NCBI GenBank assembly: GCA_016712595.1
Contig: JADJQT010000002.1
Location: 930,001 to 994,000, forward strand
Reading direction: 5' to 3'
Length of the DNA stretch: 64,000 bases
Origin: Rhodospirillales bacterium
Lineage (GTDB): Bacteria; Pseudomonadota; Alphaproteobacteria; Rhodospirillales; Defluviicoccaceae
Made by a program: the position numbers and the translations under genes. Under the pieces are notes generated by a model that was given only the letters and a program-made list of their open reading frames with translations, ran no database searches and had not been told where the DNA came from. Below are positions 1 through 11,404 of this stretch, one piece after another. Position 1 is the stretch's first letter, and each line of letters starts with the position of its first letter.

Positions 1-1029
1 CATGGCGTCCGGCGTTTCGATCTGCACTAACGTTTGACGAACGAACACGCTGACCATATCGGCCGCGCCGAGCACGAGCAGGCAGGCGAGCGAGAAGACG
101 AGGCTTGTTGAGACGCCGAAACAGACAGTCGCCAGTCCGAAGACGCCGACGGCCTCGAACATCCTGCGGCCGGTGCGCCGCGTTAGCGGCCGATAGGCGA
201 GGAAAAGGGCCGTGCACGAAGCACCCACCGCCGGCATCGAGCGCAGCAAGCCCAGTCCCCATGGCCCGATATTAAGGATATCAGCCGCGAAAATCGGCAG
301 TAGCGCGGTTGCCCCGCCGAGGAGCACCGCGAAAAGGTCGAGCGAAATAGCGCCGAGGATCACCGGCTCTTGGCGGATGAAGCGAATCCCGGCGACGAGG
401 GTCGTCCAGCTGGTTTTTTCCGGAGCGCGCGTTTGCGAGCGGTAGCGTATTGCCGCGAACAATCCAAACACGACGATAAACAGCGTCGTCGAGATCGCGA
501 ACACGACGGCGCCGCCCAGCGCGTAGAGGAGCCCGCCGATCGCCGGCCCGGCAATGGTCGCGGTCTGCCAGGCGGTTGAGGTCCAGGCGATGGCGTTGCT
601 GAAATGCTCGACCGGCACGAGGTTCGGAACCAGCGCCTGGCCGGCGGGATTGGCGAAGGCGCGGGTGGCACCGATCACAAAGGTCAGCAGATAGATCGGC
701 CAGACCGCCTGCAAGCCGTGCCAGGCGAAGGCAAGCAGGCCTGCAGCGGCAGCAATGGTGAGCGCATAGCAGACGAGTAATACGGCTCGCCGGTCGAAGC
801 GGTCGGCGACATGACCGGTAACCAGCGCCAGACAAATCGCCGGCAGGAACGCCACGAGACCGACGATCCCAAGCGCCAGGGGATCCCGCGTGATGTCGTA
901 CACCAGCCATCCGACGGCGACATTCTGCATTTGCAAGGCCACGGCGGACAAAAACCGGCCAAGACAATAGAGGGAAAAATCGCGATGCTGGAAGGCGACC
1001 CATCCCAGGCGGCGGGAGCTCATGCTCAT
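1..1029 (-). CDS. MFS transporter (MFS_3/EntS-like), partial
   Basis: Partial gene whose frame stays open to the left edge, so the C-terminal part is missing; about 343 residues are visible. The reading begins MSMSSRRLGWVAFQHRDF and runs through many hydrophobic helices. Motifs typical of major facilitator exporters of the MFS_3 group are visible, such as GHVADRFDRRAV (the helix 2-3 loop) and LVQIETPDAM at the window edge, which in relatives continues into RGRVSA. Likely role: proton-driven export of a small molecule such as a siderophore or drug; the substrate cannot be read from sequence. ATG at 1029 overlaps an upstream stop in an ATGA arrangement; ATG at 1023 is the alternative start. The ribosome binding site is weak, consistent with translational coupling. 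Confidence 0.85.
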   Translation of the reverse strand, partial: MSMSSRRLGWVAFQHRDFSLYCLGRFLSAVALQMQNVAVGWLVYDITRDPLALGIVGLVAFLPAICLALVTGHVADRFDRRAVLLVCYALTIAAAAGLLAFAWHGLQAVWPIYLLTFVIGATRAFANPAGQALVPNLVPVEHFSNAIAWTSTAWQTATIAGPAIGGLLYALGGAVVFAISTTLFIVVFGLFAAIRYRSQTRAPEKTSWTTLVAGIRFIRQEPVILGAISLDLFAVLLGGATALLPIFAADILNIGPWGLGLLRSMPAVGASCTALFLAYRPLTRRTGRRMFEAVGVFGLATVCFGVSTSLVFSLACLLVLGAADMVSVFVRQTLVQIETPDAM

Positions 1030-1133
1030 GGCTCGAGGGTAATTCCGAACAGAAAGGCAGGGTCCGCGCCGACGCGCATTGGGGCGAATGCGCGCCGGCC
1101 GGCTTCAAGCAAATGGCATGTCTCGATGGCGAT
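1026..1133 (-). pseudogene. possible 3' stub of a lost upstream gene
   Basis: A short open frame of about 35 codons ends in GADPAFLFGITLEP and stops at TGA 1028-1026, overlapping the MFS start as ATGA. Such overlaps are typical of coupled operon genes, yet an in-frame stop lies just upstream (1136-1134) and no plausible start is present. I infer that it may be the tail of a gene whose body was lost when the neighbouring glycosidase block arrived. The family is not recognised and chance cannot be excluded. Confidence 0.25.
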
Positions 1134-1254
1134 TCAATCCCCGAGCAACGCGAAATCCGCTTTGCTCACACCGATGTGTTGAGGTGCCCCTTAAACAAAT
1201 ATCCTCGTCTTATTGATCCTCATCATGAACATCTCACGCTTGGTCAGCGGGATG

Positions 1255-3210
1255 CTAAGCCGCATAGGTAACGTTGATTGCATACTGTCCCTGGGTCAGG
1301 TTCCAGTCGGCGTTGCTTTGGATCAGCACGCCATTTTTGCGACAATTTATGAAGTGGACGCCGTCCATTTTGTGCGTGGCGTCAAATCCGTTCAACGCGC
1401 TGGGGAGGGGCTGGCCGTCAAAGGAGCAATCTTTCAGGGTTATATTGTATGCTGAACCTCGAACGGTATCAGCGCTCCAAACGCTTTTTACAATATTCAA
1501 TGAACACCATTGGCCGTCTCCGGTGTATGTTGCGGTGTGACCATGATGTCCAACAACACGTATATTTTCGAATAAGATATTCTGAATTGCCGCGTGATCG
1601 GATGCTTCGATATCGATCGCATGCGACGCGTGCGAATGCTCGACATCGATATTCCGGAATGTCACGTTCTGGATGTAGTCTGCCGGGGTCTCGGCGCCGA
1701 TTCCGATTGCCCGCCCGCCGTAATCATTGACGACGAAGCAATTTTCCACGAGCACCCCGTCGGTCGACCGGTTATCGGATGGCGTGCACTTGAGGGTTAT
1801 GCCGTCATCCCGGCCACGGACAAGGCAATGGTGCACCCATCCGTTCTTAAGGCTGTAAATATCGATACCATCGGAATTATTTCTCCAACCGAATATTTTG
1901 ATCCAATCGACCTCGCAATTATCGGACTTCCACAGCGAGACATTGAACCCGGGGGAATCAACGATGGTTATGCCTGAGATGCGGGAATTGGCCCCGTAAC
2001 TGATAATTGGCTTGCCCGAGCCCCATGCATAGTTGACATTTGTGATGATGCCGCGGCCAAGAATTTTACAGTCATTATTCAGCACGAATTGTCCGCTGAC
2101 GATACAGCCATCGGGAATTACGATCGTCTTGCCGGCCGCCAATGTCACGCTGCCGACATCGTGGAATCCTGGCGTATAGACCGTAACGTTGGCGTCGGCG
2201 GCCGGGGTTGAAGCGATGGGATTGGCGGAAATATAAAGGGGATTGGCCTCGCTTCCGTTGACCTGGACTTCAAAGTGCTGGTTAGCAGTAATTCGGAATG
2301 AAATCGTATTCCCGGAAATTGTCGGGGTGATGCGAGACGCCGTGGGCAAAATCTTCGCCGAGGTCACGGTTCGATTTGAGACTTTGACCGTGATCAGCAC
2401 CTCGCCGTCACAGTCGAAGTTGCAAAACCCGAGCCAGTCGAAGGAGGGATTGACCCCGCTGACATACGCATAGGAATTGGCGTACTTGGCGGAATAGACC
2501 GGAACCGCCAGCCCATTGGCCGTCACCGCGAAATCAGAATGAATCGCCGGCGCCTTGGCATCCACCACCGCGGCCGCGACGAATACCGTCCCGGCCGGCG
2601 GGGCGGGAGGTTGCGACGGCATGCCCGCCGAATCCGCATAGGTAACGTTGATTGCATACTGTCCCTGGGTCAGGTTCCAGTCGGCGTTGCTTTGGATCAG
2701 CACGCCATTTTTGCGACAATTTATGAAGTGGACGCCGTCCATTTTGTGCGTGGCGTCAAATCCGTTCAACGCGCTGGGGAGGGGCTGGCCGTCAAAGGAG
2801 CAATCTTTCAGGGTTATATTGTATGCTGAACCTCGAACGGTATCAGCGCTCCAAACGCTTTTTACAATATTCAATGAACACCATTGGCCGTCTCCGGTGT
2901 ATGTTGCGGTGTGACCATGATGTCCAACAACACGTATATTTTCGAATAAGATATTCTGAATTGCCGCGTGATCGGATGCTTCGATATCGATCGCATGCGA
3001 CGCGTGCGAATGCTCGACATCGATATTCCGGAATGTCACGTTCTGGATGTAGTCTGCCGGGGTCTCGGCGCCGATTCTGATTGCCCGCCCGCCGTAATCA
3101 TTGACGACGAAGCAATTTTCCACGAGCACCCTGTCGGTCGACCGGTTATCGGATGGCGTGCACTTGAGGGTTATGCCGTCATCCCGGCCACGGACAAGGC
3201 AATGGTGCAC
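1255..3210 (-). CDS. pectin-lyase-fold glycoside hydrolase, downstream part of a tandem-duplicated gene
   Basis: As written the frame gives 651 residues from ATG 3210. It starts in the middle of one beta-helix domain (MHHCLVRGRDDG) and continues through a complete second copy of the module to the TAG at 1255. Each module has an N-terminal beta-sandwich-like part (VYSAKYANSY, DCDGEVLITVKV), a proline-rich linker (SQPPAPP) and a right-handed beta-helix with NNSDGIDIYS and RGRDDGITLKC, matching the N-[ST]-DG-D and DD motifs of GH28 polygalacturonases; GH49-type enzymes share the architecture. The substrate is not deducible. The 5' end is artificial: a 1-nt difference at 3325-3328 separates it from the upstream ORF (3171-4046). 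Restoring that base gives one protein of about 930 residues. Confidence 0.75.
   Translation of the reverse strand: MHHCLVRGRDDGITLKCTPSDNRSTDRVLVENCFVVNDYGGRAIRIGAETPADYIQNVTFRNIDVEHSHASHAIDIEASDHAAIQNILFENIRVVGHHGHTATYTGDGQWCSLNIVKSVWSADTVRGSAYNITLKDCSFDGQPLPSALNGFDATHKMDGVHFINCRKNGVLIQSNADWNLTQGQYAINVTYADSAGMPSQPPAPPAGTVFVAAAVVDAKAPAIHSDFAVTANGLAVPVYSAKYANSYAYVSGVNPSFDWLGFCNFDCDGEVLITVKVSNRTVTSAKILPTASRITPTISGNTISFRITANQHFEVQVNGSEANPLYISANPIASTPAADANVTVYTPGFHDVGSVTLAAGKTIVIPDGCIVSGQFVLNNDCKILGRGIITNVNYAWGSGKPIISYGANSRISGITIVDSPGFNVSLWKSDNCEVDWIKIFGWRNNSDGIDIYSLKNGWVHHCLVRGRDDGITLKCTPSDNRSTDGVLVENCFVVNDYGGRAIGIGAETPADYIQNVTFRNIDVEHSHASHAIDIEASDHAAIQNILFENIRVVGHHGHTATYTGDGQWCSLNIVKSVWSADTVRGSAYNITLKDCSFDGQPLPSALNGFDATHKMDGVHFINCRKNGVLIQSNADWNLTQGQYAINVTYAA
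1261..2634. repeat. tandem duplication, copy A (1374 bp)
   Basis: Directly repeated with 2635-4007 at an offset of 1374 bp, i.e. exactly 458 codons, so the duplication is in frame. Comparing the copies by eye I find roughly nine substitutions and one indel, about 99% identity, so the event is very recent or the copies are homogenised. Copy A keeps the five-G run (1951-1955) that preserves the frame. Confidence 0.93.
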
Positions 3211-4007
3211 CCATCCGTTCTTAAGGCTGTAAATATCGATACCATCGGAATTATTTCTCCAACCGAATATTTTGATCCAATCGACCTCGCAATTATCGGA
3301 CTTCCACAGCGAGACATTGAACCCGGGGAATCAACGATGGTTATGCCTGAGATGCGGGAATTGGCCCCGTAACTGATAATTGGCTTGCCCGAGCCCCATG
3401 CATAGTTGACATTTGTGATGATGCCGCGGCCAAGAATTTTACAGTCATTATTCAGCACGAATTGTCCGCTGACGATACAGCCATCGGGAATTACGATCGT
3501 CTTGCCGGCCGCCAATGTCACGCTGCCGACATCGTGGAATCCTGGCGTATAGACCGTAACGTTGGCGTCGGCGGCCGGGGTTGAAGCGATGGGATTGGCG
3601 GAAATATAAAGGGGATTGGCCTCGCTTCCGTTGACCTGGACTTCAAAGTGCTGGTTAGCAGTAATTCGGAATGAAATCGTATTCCCGGAAATTGTCGGGG
3701 TGATGCGAGACGCCGTGGGCAAAATCTTCACCGAGGTCACGGTTCGATTTGAGACTTTGACGGTGATCAGCACCTCGCCGTCACAGTCGAAGTTGCAAAA
3801 CCCGAGCCAGTCGAAGGAGGGATTGACCCCGCTGACATACGCATAGGAATTGGCGTACTTGGCGGAATAGACCGGAACCGCCAACCCATTGGCCGTCACC
3901 GCGAAATCAGAATGAATCGCCGGCGCCTTGGCATCCACCACCGCGGCCGCGACGAATACCGTCCCAACCGGCGGGGCAGGAGGTTGCGACGGCGTGCCCG
4001 CCGAATC
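2635..4007. repeat. tandem duplication, copy B (1373 bp)
   Basis: Second copy of the 1374-bp unit, one base shorter because the run at 3325-3328 is four G. Some differences alter residues in the beta-helix: GAIGIGAE-like in copy A becomes AIRIGAE here, and STDGVL becomes STDRVL, both glycine to arginine. Similarity ends at 4011, where copy B runs into the unique N-terminus of the gene. Confidence 0.93.
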
Positions 4008-4046
4008 CGCAAGAAGACCCTGAAGAGCAGTTCGAGTACCAGGCAT
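3171..4046 (-). CDS. pectin-lyase-fold glycoside hydrolase, upstream part, frameshifted
   Basis: 291 residues from ATG 4046, preceded by a good ribosome binding site (GGAGAAAG, about 5 nt upstream). Residues 1-18 are unique; then comes the module: proline linker, beta-sandwich (residues ~25-130) and the first beta-helix coils (GRGIITNVNYAWG, ISGITIVDSPG). After DSPG the frame departs from its twin copy and ends 50 residues later in unrelated sequence. The cause is a run of four G at 3325-3328 where the other copy has five (1951-1955). No clear signal peptide is visible despite the apparently extracellular type of enzyme. It may be a real mutation, a slippage switch or a sequencing error. Confidence 0.7.
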   Translation of the reverse strand: MPGTRTALQGLLADSAGTPSQPPAPPVGTVFVAAAVVDAKAPAIHSDFAVTANGLAVPVYSAKYANSYAYVSGVNPSFDWLGFCNFDCDGEVLITVKVSNRTVTSVKILPTASRITPTISGNTISFRITANQHFEVQVNGSEANPLYISANPIASTPAADANVTVYTPGFHDVGSVTLAAGKTIVIPDGCIVSGQFVLNNDCKILGRGIITNVNYAWGSGKPIISYGANSRISGITIVDSPGSMSRCGSPIIARSIGSKYSVGEIIPMVSIFTALRTDGCTIALSVAGMTA

Positions 4047-5010
4047 ATTACTTTCTCCAGTATTACGATTGCATCTACGCTCTCCGGGCACATCCGAGCA
4101 CTTTTTATTGCAAATATAATATTGGACAGTCATAATTGTAGATTATGATAAATGAAAAACAGATATACTTTTTTATAGTATTGTATTTTATGGCTGATAC
4201 TGTAATTTTTATTGTGAAAAACAAACAAAGACAGCGCCTATGGTCCACTGGCAGATAAAATGAAAAGCGAAGTCGTCGGGGCCGGATTCCCGGTGTTTTG
4301 TCCATGGATCGTCGGAGCGGTCGCGCGCCCAGTTCTTCACAGTGGCGAAGCCGCGCTGCGTCTAAGAACGTTCCGCGTGGGCGGCGACGGCGTGGGGAGC
4401 GCAACGCGCGTGAAGGCCCAAGAAGCCGCCCCTCCGGCCGTCGGTCCTCGCGGCGTCGAAACGAAAATGAACCTCGACGCAACCGCGTGGGCTTAGGGCG
4501 GAAAAGTCGATGCTATGGCGGTCAGCCTGCGGGCAAAAACGCTGCCGTATTCCCTAATAATATCGACGGCAGACCCTTAAGTCCTGATGATAGGATATAA
4601 AACTTATATTGTCTCGTCAATAACTTTTTGTCCTATTTTGGTGGATGCTTACGTTTAACAACGTACGATTTCACAATCGAAAATCGTTCAGTGTTGGATT
4701 TGAGATCGCATTAGTTGATTAAATATGACTCAAGCGTCGCGAGAGGAGTTGGGCGCTGGCGATTATGATCCAGCTTTCGTCGCTGGCGCCGGGGCCGGTG
4801 CTGGGCGAGGCCGTCTCAGCAGGCGTGGCGGGGGCATGAGCGGCGTGATCGACGCCTATACGTCAACTGTCAGGTCGCTGGCATCCTTCAGTCCGTCCGG
4901 CACAGCGGATGCCCCCGTCCAGTGACGCGCCCAGTTGGATTGTGTTAGGTCTGTCTCGCCCGTGTCCCTGGAGACGGGCGAGTCGAATGTCGGTGCACGG
5001 AGAGAACGAG
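4047..5010. other. long intergenic region, AT-rich at the left
   Basis: About 960 bp without a supportable gene. 4100-4260 and 4555-4730 are strikingly AT-rich compared with the surroundings; 4260-4550 returns to high GC but its open frames are arginine-rich shadows. 4725-4925 is an open frame of low complexity (glycine/alanine/arginine) that I do not accept as a gene. The region should hold the promoters for the glycosidase (minus) and dnaE (plus). The compositional break supports recent acquisition of the block at 1255-4260. Confidence 0.6.
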
Positions 5011-8529
<3,519 letters not shown>

Positions 8530-8614
8530 TCGCAGCCGTGGTGCGTGCCGAATCCGCAGGCGCGAACGGTGATCGTCGTCCGCGGGCCGCCTGGGGGGGA
8601 GTGCGCGGGCACGC

Positions 8615-10738
8615 TTACGGAAGGCCGACCACCGTGCCGTTGCGGCGGGCATCGGCTATCCCTTGCGCCTCGCCGCTGACGGGGTCGATGACGATGGCCT
8701 GCACCGCGCCAAGGCGGGCAGACTCGAAGCGGTAGCCTTCGGCGCGCAGTCGATCGAGGACATCCAAAGCGAAACCCTTTTCGATCTGCGTAACGCTGCC
8801 GTCCGCAGGGTGTGAGAGCGAAAGGCGCGGGCGGGCAATAGCATCGGCGAGCGTGAGGCGGTAATCGATCAGGTTGAGGGTTACGGCGAGCAGGGTGTTG
8901 ATAATCGTCGGACCGCCGGGCGTTCCAAACGCCGCGACGGGGCGGATACCCCCAGGCGTGTGAGCGAACAGCATCGTCGGCGCCATGCTGGAGCGTGGGC
9001 GTTTGAACGGCGCGATGTCGTTTGCGCCTGGATCGTAGCCGGCTTCGGCGGGGCGAGCCGTGCGCTGCGGGCGAAGATTGAAGTCGGTCATCTCGTTGTT
9101 AAGCAGGAAGCCGAATCCCGGGACCATCAGTCCGCTGCCGAACGACGCCTCGATCGAGGACGTATAACTGACGATCGTCCCCCAGCGATCGATGACCGTC
9201 AGATGCGTCGTATTGAGGCCCTCTTTTGGCGAAGTGGCTGGAGCGATCGGTCCTGGCGGTGAAACGGTACTCGCGGGCTCGTACACGCGGGGATCGCCGG
9301 GTCTGGCATCGGGTAGTGGCACACCCGGAGCGATACAATAGGTGTGCTCTCGCACATTCCCGTCGGGACAGGTCGCCGTGCGCCGCTGCAGATAGTCGCG
9401 ATTGATCAGGCCCTGAAACGGCAGGCCGGCAACCAGATCGGGATCGCCGATCCACATATCGCGGTCGGCATACGCCAGCCGCATCGCCTGCTGCATGACG
9501 TCGAGCGTGGGAGCGCTGCCGAATCCGAAGCCGGCGTTTGCGTCGCCGATGGGAAAGCGCTCCAGCATTGTCAGCATCTGGATCAGCGTGAGACCGCCCG
9601 AGGAGGGCGGCGGTGTTGAGGCGACAATGAGCCCCCGGTACTCCGCTTCGACCGGGGCGCGCCGGATGGCACGATACGCGGCGAGATCGGCGCAGGTCAT
9701 CCGCCCACGACCAACCTTTGCGACGCCGGCGCCAGTGCCGGTTCCACTGCCAGTGCTGCGGCGCGACGCGGTCTGTGCCGCGACGATCGCTCGTGCGATC
9801 CCCGCCGGGTGTCGGCAGTCGTAGAATGCGTCCGTGCCGTCCACTGCGATCAGCCGCAAGGTTCGGGCAAGATCCGGCTGGCGGAGTGTCTCACCGGCGG
9901 CAGCGGGCCGGCCATTGGGCGCGAAGACGGCGCGCGCCGCGCCATAGGCTGGATCACCGGCCTCGTTGGCGAGGCGGCCACCAGGTGCCAGGCCTTCGGC
10001 GATGCTCTCGGCGAGGCGTGGACTGACAGTAATGCCTGCCTCCGCTGCGGCGATCGCTGGCGCCAGCGCTTCAGCAAGGCTGATCGATCCCCAGCGCCCG
10101 AGCGCCATCTCGATGCCGCGCAGCGTTCCCGGCACACCGACGGCGGCACCGCCGGTCGAGGCGACGGCGAACGGAAGCGGCGCGCCGTCGGCATCGAGAA
10201 ACATATCTGGCGTCGCCGCCGCCGGTGCGCGTTCGCGTGCGTCGACGACAACGAGATCGGCCTCAGAATCGGAGCGCCCGCTGTCGTCGACGCTGCCGGC
10301 GGTCAGGCCGGCGGGGGCATGGTAGACGAGCATGAAACCGCCGCCGCCGATGCCGGACGACTGGGGCTCGACAACGTTCAACACGAACTGGGCGACGGCA
10401 GCCGCGTCGACGGCATTCCCGCCGCGTGCGAGAACCTCACCCGCGGCCGCTGCCGCCTCGGCTGTGGACGCGGCGACGAGACCGCCGGAGAATCGCGGCG
10501 CCGTGCGATCCAGCCCGACGTCGACGGGCATCGACCTCCTTGGATCCTTCCCGCCGTGCGCGTCACTGGCCGGCGGCGCGCCGCCCGTCGCGTCGTCCAG
10601 GAGAGGGGCCGATGGCGGCGGCACGCTCGACTGAGGGCATCCGGCGAGGACTAAGACGGCGAAGGCGGCGCTGATGCGCGCAACGGTGGTTGCCTTGCGA
10701 ACGGATCTCGGCCATCGGCGCTTCTCCTCGCTCGCCAT
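8615..10738 (-). CDS. ggt: gamma-glutamyltranspeptidase, predicted lipoprotein
   Basis: 707-residue precursor of gamma-glutamyltransferase/glutathione hydrolase (EC 2.3.2.2, 3.4.19.13), which cleaves the gamma-glutamyl bond of glutathione outside the cytoplasm. Residues 20-34 form a hydrophobic segment ending in the lipobox LAGC (C34), so the protein should be membrane-anchored, whereas E. coli Ggt is soluble periplasmic. GIGGGGFML is the conserved large-subunit motif. The autoprocessing nucleophile is Thr510 in GLNTTHLTV, which leaves a small subunit of about 198 residues with the conserved SIEASFGSG and GTPGGPTIINTL segments. ATG 10738 follows GGGAAGGGGA. It is convergent with dnaE and stands alone. 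Confidence 0.96.
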   Translation of the reverse strand: MASEEKRRWPRSVRKATTVARISAAFAVLVLAGCPQSSVPPPSAPLLDDATGGAPPASDAHGGKDPRRSMPVDVGLDRTAPRFSGGLVAASTAEAAAAAGEVLARGGNAVDAAAVAQFVLNVVEPQSSGIGGGGFMLVYHAPAGLTAGSVDDSGRSDSEADLVVVDARERAPAAATPDMFLDADGAPLPFAVASTGGAAVGVPGTLRGIEMALGRWGSISLAEALAPAIAAAEAGITVSPRLAESIAEGLAPGGRLANEAGDPAYGAARAVFAPNGRPAAAGETLRQPDLARTLRLIAVDGTDAFYDCRHPAGIARAIVAAQTASRRSTGSGTGTGAGVAKVGRGRMTCADLAAYRAIRRAPVEAEYRGLIVASTPPPSSGGLTLIQMLTMLERFPIGDANAGFGFGSAPTLDVMQQAMRLAYADRDMWIGDPDLVAGLPFQGLINRDYLQRRTATCPDGNVREHTYCIAPGVPLPDARPGDPRVYEPASTVSPPGPIAPATSPKEGLNTTHLTVIDRWGTIVSYTSSIEASFGSGLMVPGFGFLLNNEMTDFNLRPQRTARPAEAGYDPGANDIAPFKRPRSSMAPTMLFAHTPGGIRPVAAFGTPGGPTIINTLLAVTLNLIDYRLTLADAIARPRLSLSHPADGSVTQIEKGFALDVLDRLRAEGYRFESARLGAVQAIVIDPVSGEAQGIADARRNGTVVGLP

Positions 10739-11404
10739 GCAGTCCCCTTCCCGGTTCGCGATGCTTTGCTTTCTTATGGCCGTATGGCCGCTTCAGCGTC
10801 GCTTGAGGCAATGCGGCCCGTGTGCCGCATTGCCGGTCTATCGTTACTGTTAGTCTACCGTCAGCATTGGTGTAACGACAATCATCGCCGGCCGACAGCG
10901 ACCGGGCACTTTGCGGATGACTTGGTCGCACGTGCTCAGGATGCGAGAACGAAACGGAAGCACGCGCGACAGCGTTGGTGCGGCGAATTGCGTAGCGGGC
11001 AAAGCAATACATCGGTTGAGGAATGAGCAAGGCTGTGTCGGTGACAACGATTCGCATTCGCGGCCGAGAAACCGGAAATCAAGGCAATGACTCTGCTCGT
11101 TTCTCGCTTCAGGCGCGCCGACCGGTTGTTGTATAAGGCTAAACTCGCTCGGGCGTTGACTTTTGCGAGACCGACTTTTAGCATGCGCAAACGCTAATGA
11201 ATGGGTTAGCTTCGGCGTAAGTGGCTGCGTGGGCGTCGTTTCCGCCTCACGCCCATTGGTAGAGCGTGGATGAGTCTTATTCGGTTTTTTCCTTTCCAAT
11301 TCTGCAAATATCTCGACAACACTTGATCATCGGCTGCAACGTATGGCCGAGGCTGGCCGATAGGACTGCCGATCCGCCGCCAGCGCATCCTACGGGAGAA
11401 GGTA
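10739..11404. other. divergent intergenic region between ggt and ccoN
   Basis: 666 bp with no credible gene. It must contain the promoters of ggt (minus) and the cco operon (plus). It holds a perfect 11-bp stem at 10807-10834 and a 7-bp inverted repeat TGGGCGT/ACGCCCA at 11230-11236 and 11249-11255. I looked for a TTGAT-N4-ATCAA FNR/FixK box, expected before a cbb3 operon, and found only half-sites such as TTGATCAT near 11323. Confidence 0.6.
10807..10834. promoter_or_regulatory. perfect 11-bp inverted repeat upstream of ggt
   Basis: GGCAATGCGGC and GCCGCATTGCC flank a 6-base loop, 69-96 bp upstream of the ggt start. There is no T-run on either strand, so an operator or a structured leader is more likely than an intrinsic terminator. 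Confidence 0.45.

Noticed and set aside
281..1108. 275-codon minus-strand frame at the left edge
   Set aside because: It is the wrong frame of the MFS gene; the true frame runs off the window edge and shows transporter motifs.
4298..4600. Arginine-rich 100-codon frame in the intergenic region
   Set aside because: Low-complexity basic sequence, no ribosome binding site, overlapped by equally open frames.
11300..11404. FNR/FixK box before ccoN
   Set aside because: Only a TTGATCAT half-site is present; the second half does not match.
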